Source: Rhizomucor pusillus (Eukaryota; Mucoromycota; Mucoromycetes; Mucorales; Lichtheimiaceae). Taken from it: 64,000 nucleotides of DNA. Below, one piece after another: positions 11,249 through 21,388 of the stretch. The stretch is taken from contig FWWN02000673.1 of assembly GCA_900175165.2 (NCBI GenBank), positions 1 to 64,000 of the forward strand. Reading direction: 5' to 3'. The position numbers were made by a program, and so were the translations under genes. The notes under the pieces were generated by a model. That model had not been told where the DNA came from. It did not search any database and worked only from the letters and a program-made list of their open reading frames with translations. The stretch's first letter is position 1; each line of letters opens with the position of its first letter.

Positions 11249-12204
11249 TCTCCGCATTTCCTCGTTGAACAATTCGGCAATACAACTGTCCTCGTCGGCT
11301 GCCACATTAAACCTCAGTATCGATATCACCAACAATCTTTTATTCAATGGCTTGAAGCACGCGAACTGGACCCCCTACGACCCTGATCCTTTTTAAATGG
11401 TCAATTTTCTCGCTGAACGCTACATCCTGAGGACGTGGAAACCCACAACAGTGACATACAGTACTGGTATCTTGCAACTTTTCAATAAGGATGACCAACA
11501 ACGTATTCGACATTCAGAGGTATACAAGGCCCCTCTGAAAGCGATTAAGGCCGGCCCTCGAGTACATTCTCTCCTTAGGCCCGACAGAGCAGCTTTCCGA
11601 CGAATTGCTTACTGTTAAAACGGTCTGGTTACTGGCCATGGTGGATTTCCTCCGTCCTTCTGATCCGGCCCGCGTGGACTTGGACCAGTCCTCGGTGTCC
11701 GACAAGCAACTCGTACGATTGGTGGTGGATTCCCCCGAAGAAAAACGTCATGGAGTGCATATCACCAAGACAGTCAGTATTCATCCACATCATGATACCT
11801 TGCTATGTCCCGTTAAAGCTTTCCTCGTGTACCAAGATTGCATCGCATCAGCTGCATGTCACACCCCTTACCCAGTGATTCCCACTCACACCGTCAATTG
11901 TCTGTTCCGATCCCTTCGCAACAACACTGAGCCTATTGGACCGGAGCGTATCTCAAAACACCTTCAACAAATCATACAATATGTCAAGAGACCGGACAAT
12001 GTACCGCTTCCGAAGGCTAGAGCGCCTGGGGCCACTCTAGCCGCCCAAGGGAGCGTCTCCGTGGATGACATTGTGGTTCAGGGCAATTGGTCCTCAAAAG
12101 ACATTTCTGAGCAGTTCTACAGAATTTCCACTAGTACTGCAATTATTTTACTATGCCTACTCTGGATCAACAACCAATATCACAAAGTTCGAAGTATAGT
12201 TTGA
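11249..12204 (+). mobile_element. Decayed tyrosine recombinase of a DIRS/Crypton-like element
   Basis: Two or three frames together give one recombinase. The N-terminal DNA-binding part (FLAERYILRTWKPTTVTYS) follows an in-frame TAA at 11394. After about 11560 the frame shifts and the catalytic part continues: KTVWLLAMVDFLRPSD carries the first catalytic Arg, KARAPGATLAAQ the second, GNWSS the Trp that replaces the second His, and EQFYRIS the nucleophile Tyr. These motifs and their spacing match tyrosine recombinases of fungal DIRS retrotransposons and of Cryptons. No reverse transcriptase, RNase H or gag is visible nearby, so the element is either a solo Crypton-type remnant or the 3' end of a DIRS copy. 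The stop and the frameshift make it non-functional. Confidence 0.7.
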
Positions 12205-12989
12205 TGTAGTATACGAAGAGTAAAGAATCATCAAAATTTCACGAAACAAAGTGATTTTGGTTGTTCTCACCCTCCTTTCCTTTGGCTTTTCTACAATAGT
12301 TTACTGTCGACCCAAGAAGGTCAAGAGTATGATTATGGGAACAAATCTTATTTATCATAGCCTAAGTAGTACAAGTTCGAACAATAAAGGAAAGAATGAT
12401 AACAACGAGGATCACCAAGTTGGAACTGTAACTCTTAGCAATGCAAACTTTTAACAACCGACGCATAATGGCTTGCAAAATCCAGTAGACTTTTGTGGGT
12501 GGGGGGTGTGGCTGACGACGACGACGACGGCGACGAGGAGGAGGATTTACCTGATCGGAGCGGATCAAATGTCGAACATTCCTGGCGCAATGAGCGAGAG
12601 CGTGGACCAGTGTCGAAAGAAGCTACGAAGTGGCGACGAGACTGGCACGAACGGTGGTCAACAGGAGGAAGTGGAGAACCCGATTCTGTTACGAAGAAGC
12701 GGCGGTGTGATATCACCAGACTTTAATTGTTCGGCCGTGTTTCCAGAAGAACAATCTTGCAATACCCGCCGATTCCAGCTTTCTGCTGCGTTGCGTCAGT
12801 TGCACTCGGTGATTTTGTTTTTTGTTGGAAACGATTTGTCAGTGTTTTTCCCTCGCTTAACCCCACGCGGTACACTGATTTTTTTTGAGTTGCTACATTT
12901 AGCACATCGCCTAGAGTCGTTTCAGACCTTGACTTGATCAAGTAATATTTATGCGAGCTAAATATAGCCAAGCAGAAAAGAAAGAAACA
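12205..12989 (+). other. Intergenic stretch with purine-rich GAC/GAG tract
   Basis: It contains a G-rich run (about 12494-12512) followed by a GAC/GAG-rich tract (about 12513-12546). Frames on both strands here are biased by the repeat (poly-Asp/Glu on plus, poly-Ser on minus), so I do not call them. A 67-codon plus-strand frame at 12251-12454 starts with a hydrophobic, signal-like segment but has no further support. Confidence 0.35.
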
Positions 12990-13371
12990 AGATGTTTAAC
13001 TAGACTCCTTTGATTTCTGGGATAGCTCTTATGCTCAACAATTTCAAGCTGTCCGCGCACTCCCTGTTGTCATGACATTGCCATCCTTGTCGGCCGGTTT
13101 GCAACAGTACACCTGCAAGGTTCCCATTCGTAAGTCACCATATATTGGCTGAAAATTGGGGGGGGGGACTCAAATTGGTAAAGTTTTCGATACGACACAC
13201 TCTGTGTCACGCTACTTTAACGTGCTCGACTCGGCCGCCGGCAACAGCACAAAGCGCGCGGTATTCATCATTGACAGGCAGCGACAAATCCAGTTCTCCT
13301 TTATTGTAGAGGACGATCGCATTTCACATTCCATGATGACGATATTGACCATGGTAAGGGATAGACGTTAA
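12990..13371 (+). CDS. Peroxiredoxin-like (thioredoxin-fold) fragment
   Basis: The frame from about 13170 reads KVFDTTHSVSRYFNVLDS and then RAVFIIDRQRQIQFSFI. This matches the pattern of AhpC/TSA peroxiredoxins, in which a D-x-T/D-H-x-V-x-x-x-(Y/F)-x-V-L-D block is followed by a FIID strand. An upstream open stretch (about 13010-13130, SSYAQQFQAVRALP) ends in a GTAAGT donor, so at least one intron is likely, but its acceptor is unclear. I see no peroxidatic Cys motif (PxxxTxxC), because the N-terminal part is missing or too diverged. The gene may also continue past 13352, where another GTAAGG occurs. It converges on the KICS2-like gene. It could be a real divergent thioredoxin-fold protein or a decaying gene. 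Confidence 0.35.
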
Positions 13372-13449
13372 CAAAAGATATCAGTTTTGTTGATGCTATG
13401 CGTAAACAAAAAAGGCACAGTCAATACCATGAGGACAACAACAATCTTA

Positions 13450-15172
13450 CTACTCTGGCCGAGACAAGTCCGCAACGAGATGTGATCCCTGAAGCAACGC
13501 CACTAGATCGTTCATGAACTCGCGAGTGGCCAGTTCGCTGTGCGAATGCTTATCGAGATAGATGACAACTAGAACGACATGGTCGTCAACCCGCGATAGA
13601 TAATACGTGCTTGATATTTTGTTATCATAAAAGTGGAACGGCCGTGTTTTTGGATCGCTCAGTTTGGAGCTGCGAGCTTGGATGATTGATATAATATTCG
13701 GTAGATGCTCTTTTGGAGGTTGCTTTGAAGAACGCGCAGTCAATTACGTGTATCCACTTATACATATGTACGATTCTCTTACCTTTGGTTGACAATAGAT
13801 GAACGGGAAAGAATGGATACCTTGGGGAGGCTCGTAGGGAGTGTCAGAGCAGACGTATCCGCTAGGATGGAACGGAACATCTGGTCGCACTTGATACACT
13901 AGCCCAATGCTGTGAGCGCCGAAACGTCTGCGAAAACTTGAAATTCTGTTTGATGTTCGAACGTGAACACTTTGGTGTAATAACTGATACAATGAACTTA
14001 CTTTTCATAGTGATCGACCTTGATATTTTTCCAAAGATTCTTCTCAGAATCATCATCACTTAGTAGTCTTTCTTTGGCTAGCAATATGTTGCTGAAATAC
14101 AGTGTCATTTTCGCCGTGAGATTCTCAAGACATTTGTTAAGCCATCGGACGTTATGCGGCATCGCATCATTGCGGTGCTGCGCCTAACAATCGAAACCCC
14201 TTGTGAATAACTAGACATCTATGTAAACTTTGACGCCGAACTTACATTGCTGCTACCGCTGCCAAACAGCAACGAACGCCAGGATGATGCTTCGCGAGGA
14301 TTCTGCGCCGACGAAGCAACTGTTTTCTATCACCGGGAAAAAAGATTAAGCAAATGCATAAAAACAAGATATGACGACTTACTTCTGCAAAATTCTGTTG
14401 CTGGCATGCTTTTTTCCAGTCTGTCAAATCTTGTTTACACGTGAACAATGCAATGCAAGAATCTTGGAACGCATAGTCGACGATCGCTTGCGCTGCTCGG
14501 AAAAGCTGCTGCAAAATTCTGATCTCGCGAACAATGCCTTGTCCTAACAGTCCAAGTTCATTGTAGCGTTGTATGCTCTGTTCACACGTATCGCCGAGTT
14601 CAACGAGTTCCTGGTAGATGCTTGATGGTGGCGCTTGCGCAGCGATGGATTGGTATCTAGGTTGCCGCCCAATGTTAATTATCGATTAACCAGATTTTAG
14701 GTTGATATGATTCTCACATACATGGCAATGAGCGTTTGACGCGCTCTGCAAAGATCAATCAGGCCGTTGAGAGCTTCGTTTAAGCTTTCCTCTTCGGCAG
14801 TAGTTGCCAACTCCTTTGTAATATCTTCAACTAAATACGTATATAGTGTACCGAGCTTTAGGGAAAATAAATCTCCAGAATCTCCCATACGATAAATGTA
14901 AGCACAGCATTTCTTACAGGATCCTTTCGTAGTTGATACCATTTGGGTTTCATAAACGACAACTGAACATATGAGTTTTCGCAGTTCACCAGCTTGGAGA
15001 GAATGTTGCTGAATGCTGGATGAATCTATAGCATCACGGTTGATCAATTGACTTTCTAACTTTTCATTCTACGGAAACTGACTCTTGATAAACGTGCAAC
15101 GAGTCTGTTTGCAGCAGCATAGTCAAACGCGCCCAGTGCATTCCAGACAGCAGCGCATAATTCAGCGTTCAT
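13450..15172 (-). CDS. KICS2: KICS2-like (C12orf66/DUF2003) protein, KICSTOR subunit homologue
   Basis: Spliced exons: 15172-15069, 15068-14722, 14656-14383, 14326-14246, 14183-14002, 13945-13783 and 13722-13450. The product is about 474 residues, against roughly 445 for human KICS2. Collinear matches run from end to end. The N-terminus WNALGAFDYAAANRL matches the human LGIFSYDKAK region; CRARQTLIAIYQSIA matches the QARMEIADFYEK region; then LLFGSGSSN, YEKISSFRRRFGAHSIGLVY and HLPNIISIIQARSS follow. Near the C-terminus HFYDNKISSTYYLSR almost repeats human HFYDDKVQSTYFLTR. In animals KICS2 works with ITFG2, KPTN and SZT2 to place GATOR1 on lysosomes in amino-acid control of TORC1. All introns from exon 2 onwards have clean GT-AG signals. 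Between the first two blocks (near 15068) the frame does not close and no donor is evident, so a frameshift, a sequence error or an unseen splice must be assumed. Confidence 0.8.
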
Positions 15173-16066
15173 TTTGGCATCGAAAAGATAACAAATTTGG
15201 GGAGGAGCTTACAGACTTGATCCTCTTTATTCACGTGGTGAACTAAAACGATAACCTCTCATCTCACTAACTTGCTCAATCTTTGCAAATGTCACACCCA
15301 TCGGTCTTCCTGGATGCTGCCGGCATCGAGGGTGCCAAAGCTTTAGCCGAGCGAGAGGCAAAATGAGCTGGCGTCTCGCATCGTACGATCTGCTTTCACA
15401 ACTGTGGCAAGTGCGCTCCAAATTCCACTGGCTATCCACATAGTCACTTTGCAGCGGATTATGGGAGCTTACAGATGCGCAAGTATACCATTTGGTCGCT
15501 TGCTGGACAACCGAATCACAAGAGAAGCAGCATGCATCCAAACTTTCCATCTGGTTGGAATCCAACATGAACGCATCGCGAAATCATCAAAGCAAGACCT
15601 GCAAAACATTGCAAGCAATTGCCAAGAAGACACTGTATCCAATATGCTCCAGGACATCATCGGCTATGGCTTTTCACCCGTATCACAAAAATCATGAGCT
15701 CGCGCTCAAATTATTCGTTTGACAGCCTAACTCGATCACTGGCTGCCTCCCCAGGGGAGGCCATGACGAGCTCGATATGCATCTACAAGCACTAGCAATC
15801 AAGACAACTAACAACTTGACGTTAGAACACAACTCGGCAGTATTCTTTTGAGCCGGATTTTTCTTCGGATGTATACAATGCGCTAAAATTCGAACCCTCA
15901 TTCCGACAGCTGTTGCGACTGTACCACAGCTGTAAATACTTTGTCAAGTTTAACGTTTATCCATCTTGGAGGTGGATATACTTTCTGAAAAGACGATATT
16001 AACAGAGAAATGTAAAATTCAGGGATATGATTATATGCACACTCGTCATCACCTCCTCCCCGATTG

Positions 16067-16078
16067 ATTGACGTCAAT
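16067..16078. promoter_or_regulatory. ATTGACGTCAAT palindrome (CRE/ATF-type site)
   Basis: This is a perfect 12-bp inverted repeat with the 8-bp core TGACGTCA, the binding site of ATF/CREB-type bZIP factors. It lies about 1.4 kb upstream of the CSL start codon and about 0.9 kb upstream of the KICS2-like start on the other side. One site of this kind can occur by chance; only its perfection and its place between two divergent genes support a role. Confidence 0.3.
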
Positions 16079-17166
16079 GCCATCTAAAGCGGGAAAGTTT
16101 GCCCGGGTTCGCTTTCTGATGCGGGGCGGGACGAGTATTTGCGTGCGCGCATGCAGATTGGTCGATCAAACAGCTTGTCGCAGCAATGGCCGGGTGCGAT
16201 GATGGACCACCACTTGGCTGGCTGGCTGGGCTGTCAAAATATAAAGATAGATTGAACTGAGCAGCGGGATATACTCCTTGCACAAGATCTATAATCGTCT
16301 AGAGCGACGGTTATACTTTGACGGAGATTGCGGTCCTCCTTGTCTCTCTCTCTCTCTCTTTTTTCTTAGTCTGTTTCATCATACTCCGAGCGTAGAGCAA
16401 CGAATCGCTCGTTAGGCATGACAAGCAGATACAGAAAGAGAATGAAGGGATGTAGTCAATTATTAAAACGACGGCAGTCCTGATCATTTTTAGTTCTCGT
16501 TTCTTCAAAGATATACAAGTCATAATGGCGTCAAGGGAGATTGATTCTAAAGCCTATTGATGGGACATCACTGTGCGCGAGATCTTGCTTTTACCGTAAT
16601 TGTATAGCATGAATGGAGTCTCAGATGGAGAGGGCAGTATCCCGATCAACACAAATGAAACGTCGAGGTGGTGGAGATGAAACCTGTGAAATGATATGGA
16701 CCTGCCAGGAACAAGCGACGAACCTGTCTGGGTGCAAGGTTCTGTGTGTAAACAATAACAAAGAAGAAGAACGAACGAACGCCATCCAGTGATCGAAAAT
16801 GGAAAAGCACATTTGGTTTAAGATGTATCAGGCCGACCGATCGACTTGTTTTGGCGAGAGTTGCGTGGAGAGAGGGTTGAGTGAGTGTGTGCACAATGAC
16901 AAAAAGGATTGTAGCACGATGTACAATGTTTCACAGTGTTGTGGATAGATCTCTCTTTTTTGCCGCCGCTGTTTCGGCCCTGTGTGTCAGATGCCTCACG
17001 AAAAAGAAGGGGGTGCCTCCCACATGACCCATCACTCACTGACGGGTAATAATATTTTGGCTTTTTTTTTGGCGGCAACCCAGAGAGAGAGAGAGAAAGA
17101 AGGGGCTGCTGCTGCTTCAGCTGCCGTGGTACTTGCAGCTTTGCTTTATATACATAGGTATACATC

Positions 17167-17186
17167 TATATATATATATATATATT
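17167..17186. repeat. AT dinucleotide microsatellite
   Basis: An uninterrupted TA repeat about 300 bp upstream of the CSL start codon. It may act as a nucleosome-poor or TATA-like promoter element, but it is also an ordinary microsatellite. Confidence 0.6.
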
Positions 17187-17488
17187 TGACAACATAGCAC
17201 TTTTTTCTTTAGCTTCAAAAAAGGAGGAGGACAAGCGTTTGTTGTTTGGCAAGTTTACGAAAAGAGCGATCTAGAATATTATTGGTTTGCCTGAAATGTG
17301 GGGTTGCTCGGCTACGATTGCTCCATTTTTTTTTTGGTTCGGCGCTGCAAAACCTTGCACCTCAGCGCCCACCTTTTTGTGTAACGTGGACGGACGACGG
17401 GTTTAAAGTGCAGAGTTGTGTTCCCCAAAGAGGACTTTCCCCGCCTTTTTCCCTTTCTTCCAACACACATCGCTGGCGATATAATAAT

Positions 17489-20400
17489 ATGGCTACTTCG
17501 CTCGAAACTACATCCTTGTCTTCTCCTGACAAATCTCTCTCCCGCAAAAGAAAGCAGGACTTTTCTACTTCTTCCTCCTCCTCCTCCTTGGCAGGCTGGA
17601 CTGACTACCTCTACTCTTCTCCAAGCTCGCCTTCAACGTCCATGTCAACTACTGCAGAGGCTAATCCTTTGACACACCATCAACCGCACCATCAAGATTC
17701 TTCTTCTGGTTGTGACTTTAACTTTGACTCAATCTTTGGGCAAAGTCTCGATCATGTCACTTGTACGTTTGACTTTGGTGGCATTGATCATATGCAGCAG
17801 CAGCAGTCTTCCTCTTCTGGTTCCACCTCCCGCAGACACTCGGTTGCTGTTGGCGAGATAGATTACCATTCCTTCCCTGCCGCCGTCAAGCAAGAGTTCC
17901 GTTACGATACAGACTTGCAGCAGCTCTTGGGTCTGCCATCTTCCTGGTCTTCCAGCGAATCTAGCAGTGTCACCCCTGAGAACGTTGCTCCACACAAGCG
18001 AACCATGTCCTTGCGTTTGGAGACGAACCACTCAGCATACAATCAACAGCAGCAGCCTGCATCTCCCACCACACCTAATTTCTTCTCCCCAGGCTTCTTG
18101 GATGCTCTGAATGCAGATGAAGACAAGGACACAGTCTTTACTTTTCCAACAGACACATCGTTTACTACTCAAAGCTTAGCGTTCATGGATCAGCAGCAGC
18201 AGCAAGACTTTATCGGTGTTTCTCCTTCTCCTTCTTCATCCTCTGTGGATGCATTTCTACATCATCATAATCAAGGTACGGCAGAGCAACAACAACAGCA
18301 GCAGCAGCGTGGTGGTCTGGTTCCAACCAATACCATAGCGCCTTCAGCCATCTCGTCGAACAATATGAATGGTGGTGGCTGGATGACTGATCGTCGTCAT
18401 GCCAAGTCAAGATTATCTCCGCCCACATCACCTTCCAATAATACAATATCCTCCTCATCCCCTTCACCGCCTGTCACGCCCATGCAGGCTGTAGGCTATG
18501 ACTCGCACACATTCAAGCATCCTGCTATCCCTGAGGAGGATGAGGAAATGACCAGCGCACCGCAGGAGCAAGGGCGCCGACAATCATCAGAACGCAGCTC
18601 CTCGTTGTTGCATGATGATCATGTGATGTCCTCCAACGCGATGCGTGCAACCACTACCACCAAAGGCGGTCTCGTTGCGGCGCGAATGCAGCTTGGAGCA
18701 AGCACTGCCGCGACTCTCAAGCCCCACATCCGAAACTACCTCTTGAGCAATGACCCTGCTGGTTCAGGCGAGCGTACGGTGATGATCTTGACGAGTAAAG
18801 TGGCGCAGAAGAGCTACGGCACCGAAAAAAGGTAAGGCTCTCTATTTTTGAACTAGGACGCTTGCGAGTCAGTTTCTCTGATCAAACCTTATAGATTCTT
18901 GTGTCCCCCTCCATCGACTGTGTTGATAGGTGCGAGCTGGTGGACAAGCGATTGTACTCACAGCAGTAGCGATTGCAACACGAATTCGTCGTTCTACTCC
19001 TCAAGCACACCGCTGGCTCCACCCAAACTGACTGTAAACATCTCGGGCGAACAGACCATCCAGAACGGGAACATTGAATGGTACACAAGCACGGGCGCAC
19101 TGTTGGACGGCTCCGCCGCTGCTGCTGCCGCCGCTGCTGGTGACACCGCCGTGACCGGCAAGTGTGTTTCCAAGCACCTGCACATCAATGACGCAGACGA
19201 AAAGCGCAAGCGTGTTGAGGTGCGCGTACAGATGCAACTAGGCAACGGAGTCCATTTGGGCACGTTAGCGAGTAAGGGTATCAAGGTTATAAGCAAGCCC
19301 AGCAAGAAGCGCCAGAGTGTAAAAAATATGGAACGTAAGTATAGAAATCTATACCTTTATTTCTTTCCTTTGCGTAACATGTAACGCCAATCATTCACCT
19401 TCTCTCCACAAACTTCTAGTTTGCATCCATCACGGCACAACCATCTCGTTGTTCAACCGAATCCGGTCCCAGACCGTGTCGACAAAGTACCTCGGAGTGT
19501 CCACGAGTGGTCAGCAGGGCAGCAAGGGAGGAAACAACAACAACAACAACAACGCCAATGGAACTTGCTTTGTGGCTCGCACAGGCTCCTGGGACCCCTT
19601 TGTGATCTGGATCGTGGATACTTCGCGCGCGCCCGACATTGCATCCATTTCGCGGAAGCATCACCCTACCAACCCGCACTACCCGCCGCCTCCTGCCATT
19701 GCGTTGCAAACCGATCCGAGCCAGCAGCCGATGGCGATCCACTACAACCAAGCTGTCGTGTTACAATGCGTCACCACTGGCCTGGTCAGTCCTGTGATGG
19801 TGATACGCAAGGTCGACAAGGGAAGCATGGTCCTCGGCGGCAGCAAAGTATTCGACGACATTGCTTGCACAACCGGCACCGGCGCTGGCGGCGAATGCGG
19901 CGATGAATGTCTCGGCGACCCTGTATCGCAGCTGCACAAGGTTGCGTTCCAGATCGTCCAGGATCCATCCATGGCACACAGCAACAAAGCAGCAGGAAAC
20001 TTTAGTAGCAGACAAGATAACTTTACGAACGGATGGACACTCCCGCAATCCTGCCAACCAATCACATACCTTGCTTGCTTAAACGACGTTGTCGGTATGC
20101 ACAAGACCGCGACTGCGCGTACATTCATTTCGCAGCCTCCTGATGTTTCCGACTGGTCGTCGTCGAGCGACTATGTGGTATCCCAAGAATCCGCCGGCGG
20201 CAAAGTCGTGCGGAAGCGACGTGTATCGTGCGATGTCGTCAAACCCAACTCGCTGCCTGCAAAGTTACAACAACAACAACTTGGTCGACGACGTGTCAAT
20301 TCTGTGACAGATGTACCGATTACTCGCCGCGGAAGCACTTGCTCAGCACTCTCGGATCACAGGCGCTCTAGCACTGACAGCAACGCTTTCCTAGGTGACG

Positions 20401-20870
20401 GCGCGTGCTGGACTGAAGACGTATCCGACGCCGCCATCTGGACCATTGTCGGCACCGACTGCGCTACCTACACCTTCTGGACACCTTCGCCGTTTGTCAC
20501 TGGCGAAACTATATTCAACTCTCCCTTCACTGCCAGCAGCAACCTCCCGCAAGATCCTACCACCTCAAGCCCGATTACCCCGTTCCCTGTTATCGCGCAG
20601 ATAAGCCCCGGCGGCGCTGCTGGCGGCAGACTCTTAATTTCTGGCGAAGGTTTTTCGCGTGATCTCGCCGTTTGGTTCGGCGATGTCAAGGCTCCCCTCA
20701 CAGAATACAAGGCTCGCGATTCCCTCGCATGCGCCGTGCCTGATATCCACGAACTGCTCTCAAGCCCCGTCACTACTATCGATCAAGAGGACGGACAAAA
20801 GAAGTTGCCCATCTTGCTCGTACGAGGTGACGGCGTCGTCTACCAGACCGGCAGATTCTACTCCTTCTAA
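17489..20870 (+). CDS. CSL (CBF1/Su(H)/Lag-1) family transcription factor
   Basis: Exons 17489-18831, 18895-19334 and 19420-20870 sum to 3234 nt, in frame, 1077 residues. The first 400 residues are disordered and rich in Ser, Gln and Pro. Then come the CSL landmarks: VAQKSYGTEKRFLCPPP (about 437-453) and GASWW in the Rel-like N-terminal domain; HINDADEKRKRVEVRVQMQL and SKPSKKRQSVKN leading into the beta-trefoil; and ISLFNRIRSQTVSTKYL, with WDPFVIWIV beyond it. A C-terminal IPT/TIG domain occupies about 980-1077 (ISPGGAAGGRLLISGEGFS). CSL proteins bind GTGGGAA-like DNA. In animals they carry Notch signals; in fungi, which lack Notch, the Cbf11/Cbf12 proteins of fission yeast act in adhesion, cell cycle and lipid genes. 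Long insertions, including poly-Asn and poly-Ala, separate the conserved blocks, as in fungal CSL class members. The start is the first ATG followed by Ser-rich sequence. Confidence 0.92.
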
Positions 20871-21388
20871 CTTGCTGAATATACACACACACTCTCTCTC
20901 TCTTTCTCTTGCTCTATGGTTTTTTCCTTTTCCTTCCCTTCCGCGTGCTTTTTCGTCCCCTAACCACACTTCTCTCTCGCGTGCCTTTCTGTAAACTATG
21001 TATGGTGTTTTTTTTCTTTCCATTCATTTGCGGTTTCGCCCTTCCTCTATGATGTTGTTTTTTCCTGCTTTCCTTTTTTCTATGTCTCTATCTCCTTTTT
21101 CAATTATGGCGATATATAAGGAATTGTATTTTTGTTTGTTTTCTCTAGTATTTGTTGCTTGTACCATACCGAAAATCACTCGCGCACATTTTGTAATAAA
21201 ACAAGATCACCCTCTATACATATCTACCTCGCTGTAATCCCAAAGTCCAGTAGTATGTACAAGAGCAGAAAAAAAAAAACAAAACAACAATGTTTTATGT
21301 ATAATGCGTAGAGTGCGTAAATGCAAACGTAAATATTGTACAAAAGAGGGCAAAGGGGGGTGGGATATCGTTTAGTCGCGAGTTATTA
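20871..21388. other. Shared 3' region of convergent CSL and giant rod genes
   Basis: The two genes end tail to tail here. The stretch is T/C-rich with CT repeats (about 20890-20910). It contains AATAAA-like signals: GTAATAAAAC near 21192 for the plus strand, and, just past a poly-A run at about 21270-21285, sequence that would serve the minus-strand gene. No separate gene was seen. Confidence 0.5.

Larger units (their letters stand above)
15173..17488 (+). other. Long intergenic region upstream of the CSL gene
   Basis: About 2.3 kb without a gene I can support. Overlapping frames on both strands at 15227-15722 look partly protein-like, but none matches a family or offers good splice sites. 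A CT microsatellite lies at about 16342-16360 and an AT microsatellite at about 17167-17186. A perfect palindrome with a TGACGTCA core lies at 16067-16078. The part from 17000 to 17488 is pyrimidine-rich and is probably the promoter and 5' leader of the CSL gene. Its frame is open upstream of the chosen start from 17246, but that stretch is low-complexity. Confidence 0.4.

Noticed and set aside
12435..12937. Overlapping frames on both strands, poly-Asp/Glu or poly-Ser
   Set aside because: They arise from a GAC/GAG tract; no splice or family support.
15227..15722. Frames of about 100 codons on both strands
   Set aside because: Each looks partly coding, but neither has a recognisable domain or exon partners; could be a relic, not reported as a gene.
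17246..17488. Upstream extension of the CSL reading frame (81 codons)
   Set aside because: The frame is open, but it reads through poly-T and pyrimidine-rich leader-like sequence and shows no conserved texture; the ATG at 17489 begins the Ser-rich arm.
19742..20128. Minus-strand frames of 60-130 codons
   Set aside because: Antisense to the conserved CSL beta-trefoil region.
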